Under the pieces are notes generated by a model. That model did not search any database and was not told the origin of the DNA. It was given only the letters and a program-made list of their open reading frames with translations. From NCBI RefSeq assembly GCF_028765165.1, contig NZ_JARADB010000008.1, forward strand, positions 150,433 to 214,432: a stretch of DNA of 64,000 nucleotides. Direction: 5' to 3'. Shown one piece after another: positions 40,253 to 49,108 of this stretch; positions within the stretch are counted from its first letter, which is position 1, and every line of letters starts with the position of its first letter. The position numbers and the translations under genes are program-made. The stretch comes from Paenibacillus sp. MAHUQ-63 (GTDB lineage Bacteria > Bacillota > Bacilli > Paenibacillales > NBRC-103111).

Positions 40253-41596
40253 ATGAAAACCAAAAAAGCGATGTTACGCATTACCGCCATTGTAATCTTA
40301 ATTTTCTTTTGTTTGAGTGGTGGGATGGTAGTGGCAGATAATGACCGAGACAATATTGTCGTTATCGTTGATAACCAGAATGTGAGCTTTGAAGAACCGC
40401 CCGTTAATAACCAGGGGACTATTATGGTACCTATGCGAGCTATCTTCGAAGCCTTACATGCGAGTGTGACTTGGAGTGATGAAGATCACAAAGTAACCGC
40501 CGAGAAGGAAGGCGTAGTGGTTCAACTCATTCCCGGCTCACCATTTGCACTTATCAATGAGAGAGCAATTGTCTTAAGTTCCAGTTCATATGTTTCAAAT
40601 GGCAGCACGATGGTTCCGATTAGGTTCATAAGTGAATCGCTCGGAGCAAGCGTATCTTGGAGCTCGGCCGACCAAAGTGTTACGATTAAGACGATGACAT
40701 CAAATGTAAATACAGGACATCACGCCATGGGCACTCTGCCACAGAATAACACACCAGCATCAGCTACATTTGTGCCCGACGGATTAACGATTCAGTTCGT
40801 ACCGTCCCAAAACGCAGAAACTTTGGAGGCCAAAGCAAAATCACTCGAGAAACTACTTGGTGATCGATTAGGGATTCCCGTTAAAATGACCGTTTCCAAC
40901 AGTTATCCCAATGTTATTCAGGCAATGGCTACCAAGAAAGTAGACATTAGTTTTCTGCCGCCATCCCAATATGTTTATGCGCATGATAATCTTAAGGTGG
41001 CCGATGTACTTATGCAAGCATTGCGCTATGGTGTGGATCCGTTCACGGGTAAGCCGACTCAGAAGCTCGTTGACTTTTACCAATCTATGATCGTTGTTAA
41101 AGCGGACTCACCAATTTGGAATATTGAGGATTTAAGGGGCAAGACCATTGGATGGCAGGGTGTGACTTCTGCTGCAGGCTACGTTTACCCAGGTTTGGTG
41201 CTAAGGAATAGCGGAATAAATCCAGTGAAAGATGTTGAGGGGAAAATGTTTCAAGGTCACGATAGAGCTATTGTTGGCTTACTCAAGGGCCAAGTCGATG
41301 CTGCTGCAGTATTTCAGGACGTTCGCTCACTCATGCTGCGAGATTTTCCTGATTTAATGAAAGATACCCGTATTCTTGCGTTCTCTGATAAGATCCCTAA
41401 TGACACTATCGCTGTGCGATCAGATATGGATTCAGAATGGCGGAAGAAAATTCAGGATGCTTTTGTTTCTTTAGGGAATGATCCAGTCGGAAAGAAGACG
41501 ATTCAGGATGTATTTGCACACCAGGGGTATACACTTTCTGAAGACAATAAGTTTGAAATCGTTCGTGAAGCGCTTAGCTCAATAAGTGAAGATTAA
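40253..41596 (+). CDS. Cu_amine_oxidN1 - PhnD-type substrate-binding fusion protein
   Basis: 447 residues; AAGGAG precedes ATG 40253. Signal peptide (AIVILIFFCLSGGMVVA). Residues ~30-145 are a Cu_amine_oxidN1 domain with its two half-repeats (GTIMVPMRAIFEALHASVTW; TMVPIRFISESLGASVSW). Residues ~175-447 are a periplasmic-binding domain of the PhnD phosphate/phosphonate family: LTIQFVPSQN, DISFLPPSQYVYAH, LRGKTIGWQGVTSAAGYVYPG, GLLKGQVDAAAVFQD, IPNDTIAVRSDM. No ABC permease or ATPase gene is adjacent, so it is an orphan binding protein or sensor rather than a transporter part. Confidence 0.88.
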   Translation: MKTKKAMLRITAIVILIFFCLSGGMVVADNDRDNIVVIVDNQNVSFEEPPVNNQGTIMVPMRAIFEALHASVTWSDEDHKVTAEKEGVVVQLIPGSPFALINERAIVLSSSSYVSNGSTMVPIRFISESLGASVSWSSADQSVTIKTMTSNVNTGHHAMGTLPQNNTPASATFVPDGLTIQFVPSQNAETLEAKAKSLEKLLGDRLGIPVKMTVSNSYPNVIQAMATKKVDISFLPPSQYVYAHDNLKVADVLMQALRYGVDPFTGKPTQKLVDFYQSMIVVKADSPIWNIEDLRGKTIGWQGVTSAAGYVYPGLVLRNSGINPVKDVEGKMFQGHDRAIVGLLKGQVDAAAVFQDVRSLMLRDFPDLMKDTRILAFSDKIPNDTIAVRSDMDSEWRKKIQDAFVSLGNDPVGKKTIQDVFAHQGYTLSEDNKFEIVREALSSISED

Positions 41597-41619
41597 CCGG
41601 ATTACTAGAATCGGATCTT

Positions 41620-41648
41620 CTCCCTCACTACAGTGGGGGATTTTTTTA
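41620..41648 (+). terminator. terminator
   Basis: CCCTCACT-AC-AGTGGGGG-type stem followed by seven T, after the PhnD-fusion gene. Confidence 0.7.
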
Positions 41649-41763
41649 TTTCCTTACTTACCGCAACGTAACTAACTGACATCTTTTTCAGTTCTTATGT
41701 AGTTTTTCCTTTGCTTGTATAATAGCAATGAAAGCAAATCCGTGCATGAATGGAGGGCTCACA

Positions 41764-42735
41764 ATGAACTATAGAACTCTTGGCAGAACAGGGTTACAGA
41801 TATCGGAAATCGGTTACGGAGCATGGGGGATTGGCAAAACGTCCTGGATCGGGGCGTCCGACGATGAGTCGATCGCTGCACTGAACCGTTCCATCGAGTT
41901 GGGACTGAACTTCATTGATACGGCTTTGGGTTACGGGGACGGCCATAGCGAGAGGCTGGTTGGACAAGTGGTGAAAGCTCACAGTCAACCGATCTACGTG
42001 GCGACCAAAATCCCGCCGAAGAACAGACAATGGCCCGCCCGGGACGGAGTGCCGGTGGAAGAGGCGTTTACAGCGGAGCATGTCATAGCTAGTACGGAGC
42101 AAAGCCTGCGCAACCTCGGTCTGGACACGATCGATGTGCAGCAGTTCCACGTCTGGTCCGACGAATGGGTGGGACAGGGCGATTGGCTGGAAGGTGTCCG
42201 CAAGCTGAAGGAACAAGGCAAAATCCGCCATTTCGGCATTTCGATCAACGATCATCAACCGAACAATGCCCTGAAGCTGATTGAAACGGGGCTGATCGAT
42301 ACGGTGCAGGTGATCTATAACATTTTCGAGCAAAGTCCGGAGGATCAGCTGCTTCCTGCCTGTACGGCACACAATGTCGGCGTCATCGTCAGGGTTGCGC
42401 TGGATGAAGGCGGCTTAACGGGACGCATTACACCGGATACGACTTTCAGCGAAGGTGACTTCCGCAACGGTTATTTCCGGGGTGACCGCAAACAGCAGGT
42501 CTATGATCGCGTACAGCAGATCGCATCCGATCTGGAAGCATCCGTGGAACAAATGCCGGAAATCGCTCTGCGGTATGTGCTGAGCCATCCTGCTGTGTCG
42601 ACCGTTATTCCGGGCATGCGCTCGGTCCGCAATGTGGAAGCGAATATGCGGGTTGGCGACGGGCAAGGGCTGACTAAGGAACAGCTGGAGAAGCTGAAGC
42701 CGCATCGTTGGATTCGGGATTTCTATAGAGGTTAG
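41764..42735 (+). CDS. aldo/keto reductase
   Basis: 323 residues from ATG 41764 (GGAGGG upstream). NADPH-dependent AKR barrel: MNYRTLGRTGLQISEIGYGAWGIG, the Asp-Tyr pair in FIDTALGYGDGHSE, the Lys in VATKIPP, the His in VQQFHVW, and ALRYVLSHPAVSTVIPGMRS of the cofactor-binding C-terminus. The substrate is not indicated. The SDR gene follows after 33 bp, so the two may act on the same sugar or carbonyl compound. Confidence 0.92.
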   Translation: MNYRTLGRTGLQISEIGYGAWGIGKTSWIGASDDESIAALNRSIELGLNFIDTALGYGDGHSERLVGQVVKAHSQPIYVATKIPPKNRQWPARDGVPVEEAFTAEHVIASTEQSLRNLGLDTIDVQQFHVWSDEWVGQGDWLEGVRKLKEQGKIRHFGISINDHQPNNALKLIETGLIDTVQVIYNIFEQSPEDQLLPACTAHNVGVIVRVALDEGGLTGRITPDTTFSEGDFRNGYFRGDRKQQVYDRVQQIASDLEASVEQMPEIALRYVLSHPAVSTVIPGMRSVRNVEANMRVGDGQGLTKEQLEKLKPHRWIRDFYRG

Positions 42736-42768
42736 AGGCAGAGACAGCTAAGGGAGGATTATAGATCA

Positions 42769-43641
42769 ATGGATAAAAAGCGAATCATTATCACTGGCGG
42801 CAGCGGGAAAGCGGGTCAGTGGATTCTGAAGCATTTTGTGGATCATGGCTACGATGTCATTAATCTGGACGTGAAAGCACCGGCGGAACCGATCTGCCGG
42901 ACGATTATTACGGATCTTAACGATTTGGGACAAGTTATCAACGCGCTGTCGCCATATAGCACAGGGAATCGGAAAGAGGTGGCGGGGATTGTGCATTTTG
43001 CCGCGATTCCTCAGGCCTACACGCATACGAACGATGTGTGCTTCCGCAATAATGTGATGAGCACCTACAATGTGCTGGAGGCTGCAGCGAACTTGGGCAT
43101 CGGGAAAGTCGTTATTGCTTCGAGTGAGTCGTCTTACGGGATTTGTTTTGCCAGCGAGTTTTTCGAGCCGCAGTATCTTCCGATCGATGAGGATCATCCG
43201 CAGCTGCCGGAGGACAGCTATGGCTTGTCCAAAGTTGTGAACGAAGTGACGGCACAGGCATTCAACCGGCGCACCGGCATGCAGGTGGTGAGCTTCCGCC
43301 TGGGCAATATTCTTGTGCCGGAGAGCTATGCACAGATCAAGGCCAATTTCGACGATACGGACGCTCGTCTGCGCATTCTGTGGTCTTACATTGATGCGAG
43401 GGACGTTGCCTCCGCTTGCCACAAGGCGATTGAAGCGGACGGGCTTGGCGCAGAGGCGCTCATTATTGCGGCGGACGACAGCTCGTCGAACCGGATGACT
43501 CGAGAGCTCGTGGAGAAATACCTGCCCGGCGTCCAAGATATTCGCTCCCCGCTGGAGGGAAGAACGTCGCTGATTTCCAATGCGAAGGCGAAACGATTGC
43601 TGGGCTGGGAGCCTCAATATAAATTGATGGAGCAGGCATGA
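42769..43641 (+). CDS. NAD-dependent epimerase/dehydratase family protein (extended SDR)
   Basis: 290 residues; GGGAGGATT upstream of ATG 42769. Rossmann motif IITGGSGKAGQWIL, active-site YGLSK at ~150, IASSESSYG before it. The length and the acidic residue after the second strand (NLDVKAP) fit NAD-using sugar-nucleotide or uronate SDRs. The exact substrate is unknown. It is cotranscribed with the aldo/keto reductase. Confidence 0.88.
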   Translation: MDKKRIIITGGSGKAGQWILKHFVDHGYDVINLDVKAPAEPICRTIITDLNDLGQVINALSPYSTGNRKEVAGIVHFAAIPQAYTHTNDVCFRNNVMSTYNVLEAAANLGIGKVVIASSESSYGICFASEFFEPQYLPIDEDHPQLPEDSYGLSKVVNEVTAQAFNRRTGMQVVSFRLGNILVPESYAQIKANFDDTDARLRILWSYIDARDVASACHKAIEADGLGAEALIIAADDSSSNRMTRELVEKYLPGVQDIRSPLEGRTSLISNAKAKRLLGWEPQYKLMEQA

Positions 43642-43644
43642 AAA

Positions 43645-43682
43645 AAGGCGGCTGATCCTTTAGGGGATGAGCCGCTTTTTTA
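43645..43682 (+). terminator. terminator
   Basis: AAGGCGGCTGATCC / GGGATGAGCCGCTT stem with a T tail, a few bases after the SDR stop. Confidence 0.85.
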
Positions 43683-43730
43683 CTGCGATTCGTCACTGCT
43701 GCCCGAGGAAGGGGCTAATGCCGGGTCTCG

Positions 43731-43915
43731 CTAACGGACACAGCAGCCCTTATTCGTTGAAAAAGGGCCCTTTTAAATATATAACGGACACCAGCGCATC
43801 TATTTGCTCATTTTGAGTGGATTTTGCTCCGAAATGGGCTAAATAGGGTCTGCTGTGTCCGTTAGAATCGAAGCACAGAGTGCATTGCGCATATAACGGC
43901 TGCTGTGTCCGTTAG
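43731..43915. repeat. 185-bp dispersed repeat, copy 1 (CTAACGGACA boxes)
   Basis: Boxes CTAACGGACA at 43731-43740, TAACGGACACC at 43782, TGTCCGTTAG at 43856-43865 and again at 43906-43915, so two forward and two reverse boxes at offsets 0, 51, 125 and 175. The whole can fold with the outer boxes paired. Copy 2 at 48729-48913 has the same length and offsets. No ORF lies inside. Confidence 0.8.
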
Positions 43916-43943
43916 GTTGTCGGGGCGAACACTCTCCCAGAAG

Positions 43944-43990
43944 AAAAGGCCATCCCTCAGGTCCTATCTGGACCTTGGGGACAGCCTTTT
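43944..43990 (-). terminator. terminator of the minus-strand aldo/keto reductase
   Basis: On the minus strand AAGGCTGTCCC-AAGGTCC pairs with GGACCT-GGGATGGCCTT, followed by a T tract. Confidence 0.8.
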
Positions 43991-43993
43991 TCA

Positions 43994-44971
43994 TTACCAG
44001 GCGTATGCTTCCGGCGCCGGTTTGCCAGGGCCTGGGAAGATTTCGTCCAGCTTCTTGAGCACATCCTCGCTCAGGGTTACTTCCGGTACGCGCAGCGAAT
44101 CCTGAAGCTGCTCGAACGTACGCGGTCCGATAATCGGCGCAGTAACCGCGGAATGCGAGAGGACCCAAGCCAAGGCGACGACGTCTTCCGGCTCGCCGAT
44201 CTCTTTGCACAGCGCCGAGAACTGCTCGAGTTGAGGGCGGTGCTTCGCGACCCGCTCGGCCGAGCGTGCGCTGCGTGCGCCTGTACCGGTCAAGGCATTG
44301 CGGCCGAGCAATCCGCCCGCGAGAGGGCTCCACGGGATAACGCCGAGGCCCAGCTTCTCGGAAGCAGGGAGGACCTCCAGCTCAGGAAGTCTGTCCAGCA
44401 GGCTGTATTTATGCTGCTCCGATACTAAGCCTAAGAAATGGCGGGCCTTGGCCTCTGCTTGCGCGACCGCAATATGCCATCCGGCGAAGTTGGAGGAGCC
44501 GATATAGTCGACGGTCCCTTGGTTGACCGCGGATTCGAAGACGCCCCACAGCTCTTCCCAAGTGACATTGCGGTCAATATGATGCATTTGATATAGCTCT
44601 ATGTGGTCTGTCTGCAATCTTCTGAGCGAGCCTTCCAGATGACGTCTGATTTTGTAAGCGGATAATCCCCGCTCGGCATTAGGTCCATCATGGGGATCGT
44701 TCATGTCCCCGTAGGCTTTGGTAGCCAGGATGACTTTCTCTCTGCGGCCTCCGCCTTGTTTGAACCAGCGTCCGATGATCTCTTCCGTCCATCCTCTTCT
44801 CTCAACACCGCCATACACGTTAGCCGTATCGAAGAAATTAATTCCAGCATCCAGGGCGGCATCCATAATACGAAAAGCTTCTTTCTCCTCAGTTTCCGGT
44901 CCGAAGTTCATCGTTCCCAAACATAACTGACTGACCTTCAAGCCCGATTTGCCTAAGTATGAGTATTTCAT
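43994..44971 (-). CDS. aldo/keto reductase (MgrA/YhdN-like)
   Basis: 325 residues; GGGAGGATG precedes ATG 44971 on the minus strand. AKR motifs: MKYSYLGKSGLKVSQLCLGTMNFG, Asp and Tyr in FFDTANVYGG, Lys in ILATKAYG, His in YQMHHID, then WHIAVAQAEAK, VIPWSPLAGG and TAPIIGPRTFEQL. This is the group of general stress and detoxifying reductases related to potassium-channel beta subunits. It is monocistronic, with its own terminator. The ~235 bp upstream carry no other gene. Confidence 0.93.
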   Translation of the reverse strand: MKYSYLGKSGLKVSQLCLGTMNFGPETEEKEAFRIMDAALDAGINFFDTANVYGGVERRGWTEEIIGRWFKQGGGRREKVILATKAYGDMNDPHDGPNAERGLSAYKIRRHLEGSLRRLQTDHIELYQMHHIDRNVTWEELWGVFESAVNQGTVDYIGSSNFAGWHIAVAQAEAKARHFLGLVSEQHKYSLLDRLPELEVLPASEKLGLGVIPWSPLAGGLLGRNALTGTGARSARSAERVAKHRPQLEQFSALCKEIGEPEDVVALAWVLSHSAVTAPIIGPRTFEQLQDSLRVPEVTLSEDVLKKLDEIFPGPGKPAPEAYAW

Positions 44972-45236
44972 GGTTCATCCTCCCACATTCCTCTTAAATT
45001 TAGTAGAACCTAATGCTGTGAAGAGTAGTTCGTGATGACAGTTATATTTTATCGAAGTTTCCAATCCATTGTAAGTAGTGAAAATGCTTTTAGTATGTGT
45101 GCCGAATGTTACTAGCTAACGTTGAGGTTATTAACTAACCGGGGAGGCGCGGACAATTTTTCCGATCATGAAGTGAGGTTACCTTAAATACAATAGGACA
45201 TGACATATGAAAAGATATGGCGATAGGAGGTCAACT

Positions 45237-47276
45237 ATGCGTGCAAAAGAGCAGCGCCCGCGCGTTTTCCCCGACTGGTGCGATACGGGCGGCAAGACGG
45301 GCGATGGGGACGCCTTACGGCATGTGTTGGACGAGGATGGCGGCATCGTGTGGGACATCTCGCAGGATAAGCGTCTTCCTCATTACGATCATATAGAGAT
45401 GAGCGGGTTTCAGGTTTCGGTCATCGTCAGTTATGGTGTGGGCGACGGTGGTGAGCTGAAGCTGAACCGGCATGCGGTTTTTCCGGGTTTGCGCACCATT
45501 CCTAATGATACGAGGGGGAGCTTATCGCACAATTTCGGCTTGGAGGCTTCAGCCGTCATAAAGGTCGACGGGCAGCCGGTTGAGAGCGAGTATCCGCGTC
45601 TGATTAGAATTCGGGGATTTCTCGAAATTACGAGTATAACCAAGCAGGGCCTCGAAATCGTGCGTAAACTGATGCCGGCCGTAGACGAGGCGGCGGTGAT
45701 CGAGAAAGTGACGATACGCAACTGTGCGGCCAAAATTTTGGAGGTCGAAGTGAACGCGCCGGCGTACCTGCATGTGACAGATCCGGCGGCGGGCGTGGCA
45801 GGCTCGTACGAGCTTAGAGCGAATTTGGCCAACTCGGACAGCGAGTATGTGTCCAATAACGCCTGCTATAATTATCGGAGTATGGAACCGGGAGAGAGCC
45901 ACACGTATTACTGCCTATTTAGTGCGGCCCCGCTGAACCGGGTTCTTGTTGTGAATGCGCATGCGGAAGAGCGGAAGCGGCTCGATTTGGTGGAGCAATG
46001 GTTCGGCGCCCTTCGGCTGGAAACGCCGGATCGTACATTGAACGCTGCATTCAACTACGCGAAACTGCGCGGCAGCGAAAGTATTTTCCTAACCCGTAAC
46101 GGCTTGATGCATGGACCCGGCGGTGGTGACTATTATGCGGCATTATGGACCAATGACCAGTGCGAGTATATCAATCCGTTCTTTCCTTTTCTAGGGTATG
46201 AGGCAGGGATCGAACAAAGCATTAACGGCTACTCCTTGTATATGAACCACATGGGCCCGTTATTCAGCAAGCCGCTGGTTTCCAGCCTCATCGCCGAAGG
46301 GACCGATTATTGGAACGGAGCAGGCGATCGCGGGGATGCGGCGATGTATGCTTATGGGGCGGCCAGGTTTTGTATGGCGAATGGCGATCCGCAAGTTGCA
46401 GAGAAGCTGTGGCCGGGCATCGTCTGGTCGCTTGAATATTGTAGACGGCAGAAGAACGAGCACGGCGTGATCCGCAGCGATTCGGATGAGTTGGAGAACC
46501 GTTTTCCTTCCGGGGAGGCGAACCTGTTTACCTCTTGCTTGGTGTATGACGCTTTGCGCAGCACGGCCATGCTCGCCAAGGCAATGGGGAAACATACGTT
46601 GACGGTTGAGAAATACTACTTGGAGGAAGCGGCTGAGCTTCGGGGAGCGATTGAGAGGTATTTTGCAGCGGATGTCGAGGGTTATGCAACCTATCGCTAT
46701 TATGAGGGCAACGATATTCTGCGGTCATGGATCTGCGTGCCTTTGGTGATGGGCTTGTTCGAGCGGAAGGAGGGGACCTTGCAGGCACTCTTCTCGCCCA
46801 GGTTGTGGACGGAGAACGGGCTATGTACCCAAGCGGGCGATACGACGTTCTGGGACCGGGCGACGCTGTATGCGCTTCGCGGTGTTTTTGCTGCGGGAGA
46901 GCCGGACTTGGCTTTGCAGCATTTGACCGCTATCACACGCCAACGGCTGCTCGGGGAGCATGTGCCTTATTTCGTAGAGGCGTACCCGGAGGGGAATCAG
47001 CGCCAGCTGTCGGCGGAGAGCGGGCTCTTCGCCCGCGTCTTTACGGAGGGCCTGTTCGGCATCAGGCCGACAGGCTTCCGGAGCTTCACGTGCAACCCGC
47101 AGCTGCCCTCGAGCTGGCAGGAGGCTGCTTTGCGGGACGTGAGGGCGTTCGGAACGGCCTTCGATCTGGAGGTTAGCCGGACGGGGACGGGGAAACGGTT
47201 GCGGGTGTATGTGCAAGGGGAGCTTGTTTGCGACCAACAGGCGGGGCTGCGGGATGAGTTCCGGGTGGAACTGTAG
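45237..47276 (+). CDS. (alpha/alpha)6-barrel glycoside hydrolase-like protein
   Basis: 679 residues from ATG 45237, with AGGAGG six bases upstream. No signal peptide, so it is cytosolic. The N-terminal ~260 residues are beta-rich (a supersandwich-like domain: HIEMSGFQVSVIVSYG). The rest is helical with motifs of six-hairpin glycosidases: GGGDYYAALWTNDQCEYINPF, NGAGDRGDAAMYAYGAARF, PSGEANLFTSCLVYDAL, and WDRATLYALRGVFAAGEP, where D and E residues could serve catalysis. It resembles GH78, GH15 and trehalase-like proteins, but I cannot assign a family. No transporter or regulator gene adjoins. Confidence 0.75.
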   Translation: MRAKEQRPRVFPDWCDTGGKTGDGDALRHVLDEDGGIVWDISQDKRLPHYDHIEMSGFQVSVIVSYGVGDGGELKLNRHAVFPGLRTIPNDTRGSLSHNFGLEASAVIKVDGQPVESEYPRLIRIRGFLEITSITKQGLEIVRKLMPAVDEAAVIEKVTIRNCAAKILEVEVNAPAYLHVTDPAAGVAGSYELRANLANSDSEYVSNNACYNYRSMEPGESHTYYCLFSAAPLNRVLVVNAHAEERKRLDLVEQWFGALRLETPDRTLNAAFNYAKLRGSESIFLTRNGLMHGPGGGDYYAALWTNDQCEYINPFFPFLGYEAGIEQSINGYSLYMNHMGPLFSKPLVSSLIAEGTDYWNGAGDRGDAAMYAYGAARFCMANGDPQVAEKLWPGIVWSLEYCRRQKNEHGVIRSDSDELENRFPSGEANLFTSCLVYDALRSTAMLAKAMGKHTLTVEKYYLEEAAELRGAIERYFAADVEGYATYRYYEGNDILRSWICVPLVMGLFERKEGTLQALFSPRLWTENGLCTQAGDTTFWDRATLYALRGVFAAGEPDLALQHLTAITRQRLLGEHVPYFVEAYPEGNQRQLSAESGLFARVFTEGLFGIRPTGFRSFTCNPQLPSSWQEAALRDVRAFGTAFDLEVSRTGTGKRLRVYVQGELVCDQQAGLRDEFRVEL

Positions 47277-47305
47277 GGAGGGATTAGAGCGTTAAAAAGA
47301 GTTAG

Positions 47306-47329
47306 GGTGACCGGAGGGTCACCTTTTTT
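47306..47329 (+). terminator. terminator
   Basis: GGTGACC-GGAG-GGTCACC followed by six T. From 47330 to 47817 I see no gene; ORFs there lack ribosome binding sites. The region may hold a regulatory leader for the TerC gene, but no known riboswitch was recognised. Confidence 0.88.
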
Positions 47330-47817
47330 GTATCCGGCAGGTTTCTTCCCCTCCTGATAATGGATTCACTGATTTTAGCGGGAAATGTATATGAAATTTC
47401 GAATAGAATCTGTCGGCTCGTCAAGTCTGGCTTGACTAACCGGCTGCCGGCAACAAAATCGGAAAGCAATTCTCGGTCGAAACCACCATTGTCGTCAGAG
47501 AATTATACAGATATAATGGCGAGTGGAAGTTTAACGTGGCAGCTGCAGGTTTCTCCGGCGGCTCGGAGCACTGTTTGGCAATTCCGGTGTGGATGCGGTG
47601 AGGGGATCAGCACCGTCGCCGCCACCTAACGCTCAATCCCATTATCATGAAAATGGACGAGCATAGCAGCCGGTTTCCGATGTGTGCGGTCGCCATGTTC
47701 GGAACGGTGACAATATGATTCCGGGCACCGGGAGCTCGATAAGCCTATAACCGGGGACTACGTTGGGTGGCAGGCAGCAAATCATTGATGGACGAATGAA
47801 AGGAGATCGGCAAAGCA

Positions 47818-48555
47818 ATGTTGGATTTTTTGGCTAGCTTTATTCAAAATTTTACGAATTTCTTCAGTTGGGATGTTCTGAAAACGACCATTACCGACCC
47901 AGTCAGCTGGGGGATCATCGGCACCTTGGTTGTGCTGGAAGGACTATTGTCTGCGGACAACGCGCTCGTGCTGGCGGTGATGGTGAGGCATCTGCCGAAA
48001 GAGCAGCAGAAGAAAGCTCTCTTTTATGGGCTGATTGGGGCTTATGTGTTCCGCTTTCTGGCGATTGGCGTGGGGACGTTCCTGGTCCAAATTACGTGGA
48101 TCAAAGTTCTCGGCGGCCTGTACTTGCTATGGATCGCTATCAGCAACCTCTTTCTTAAGAAAGAAGAGGAAGATGAGCAGGTCGAGGGCAAAGCTTTCTC
48201 GTTCTGGAGAACGGTGCTGGCTGTTGAGTTGATGGATATTGCCTTCAGCGTGGACAGCGTCCTGGCTGCGTTCGGGGTGAGCGACAAGGTATGGGTCTTA
48301 TTCCTAGGAGGTATATTGGGCGTACTGATGATGCGTGGAGTGGCGCAAGTATTCCTGCGGCTGATCGAGAAGTTCCCGGAGCTGGAGAAGGCCGCTTTCG
48401 TTTTGATCATTATTATTGGACTCAAAATGATTCTTGGCGCATTTGGCGTGCACATCTCGCATGCGGTCTTCTTCTCGCTGCTGATCGCAGTGTTCGTAGG
48501 CACGATGATCATCAGTGCGGTGCGAAGAAAAGGCCAGACGGACGTAGGGGCTTAA
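47818..48555 (+). CDS. TerC-family membrane protein (YkoY-like)
   Basis: 245 residues; AAAGGAG precedes ATG 47818. Seven or eight membrane helices. TerC signatures are clear: LVVLEGLLSADNALVLAVMVRHLP near the N-terminus and AVELMDIAFSVDSVLAAFG in the second half, whose Asp and Glu residues bind metal. In Bacillota this group (YkoY, MeeF/MeeY) exports manganese and metallates secreted enzymes. B. subtilis ykoY is under a manganese riboswitch; no convincing copy was found upstream here. Confidence 0.93.
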   Translation: MLDFLASFIQNFTNFFSWDVLKTTITDPVSWGIIGTLVVLEGLLSADNALVLAVMVRHLPKEQQKKALFYGLIGAYVFRFLAIGVGTFLVQITWIKVLGGLYLLWIAISNLFLKKEEEDEQVEGKAFSFWRTVLAVELMDIAFSVDSVLAAFGVSDKVWVLFLGGILGVLMMRGVAQVFLRLIEKFPELEKAAFVLIIIIGLKMILGAFGVHISHAVFFSLLIAVFVGTMIISAVRRKGQTDVGA

Positions 48556-48728
48556 TAATTACATAAGGGAGGGAGGCTGCGCGCCTCTCTGGGTTATGGG
48601 CGAGCGAACGGGCTTGCCCCTTATTTTTTTGGGGGCGGATCATGGCCGAGCAACGATCAAGGATCGATCCGTAGGGCTGCGTGCCGGCATACGTTCTGGC
48701 GAATGCAGCGACGTGCCTTATAGCCTCG

Positions 48729-48913
48729 CTAACGGACAGAGAAGCCTCTATTCGAAGAAAAATGGGCTCATCGATTATCTAACGGACACCCGTGCAGTTA
48801 ATCGCTCTAGTTGAACCTGATTTCCCTACGAAATCAGCAAATAAGGACGCTGGTGTCCGTTAGCGGCACATCGTGATGCTTTTTGCCAGATTAACGGCCG
48901 CTGAGTCCGTTAG
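48729..48913. repeat. 185-bp dispersed repeat, copy 2 (CTAACGGACA boxes)
   Basis: Boxes CTAACGGACA at 48729-48738 and 48779-48788, TGTCCGTTAG at 48854-48863 and AGTCCGTTAG at 48904-48913: offsets 0, 50, 125, 175, as in copy 1. Inner sequence is diverged except short blocks (CTATTCG, GAAAAA, GGGC). It lies between terC and the eut leader. Confidence 0.8.
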
Positions 48914-49016
48914 ATTTGTCTGAGGAGCACCGCCCCCTTTGAACAAGCTGCTGCCGGCCGTATAAGGAGGCATATCCACCCTTCGCACAGCATATCCATT
49001 AACAAAAGCATACAAC

Positions 49017-49076
49017 AGGCAAAGGTGCCTCAGGTCTTAGAACGTCGAGCCGTTCTCCGTACCGGGGCGCTTTTTT
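49017..49076 (+). promoter_or_regulatory. ANTAR-type dual-hairpin antiterminator with overlapping terminator (eut leader)
   Basis: Hairpin P1: AGGC-AAAGGT-GCCT (49017-49030), a 6-nt loop with A1 and G4 as EutV-type ANTAR proteins require. Hairpin P2: AGAACG-TCGAGC-CGTTCT (49039-49056), also a 6-nt loop but with T1 and A4. A terminator GTTCTCCG-TAC-CGGGGCGC plus six T (49052-49076) shares the 3' arm of P2. Binding of phosphorylated EutV should hold P1/P2 and stop the terminator from forming, so that eut is read when ethanolamine is sensed. Confidence 0.7.
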
Positions 49077-49108
49077 GCTATCAGCATCGAGGCGATGAGG
49101 TGAGGGAT

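Noticed and set aside
47360..47629. 89-codon ORF before terC
   Set aside because: Low-complexity Ser/Arg-rich translation and no ribosome binding site.
47330..47817. yybP-ykoY manganese riboswitch before the TerC gene
   Set aside because: Position and gene fit, and a GAGGGGAT block is present near 47598, but I could not match the conserved junction sequences. A covariance search would decide.
49025..49108. Longer EutL N-terminus from 49025
   Set aside because: It would run through the antiterminator and terminator hairpins; the start after GAGGTG gives the normal EutL length.
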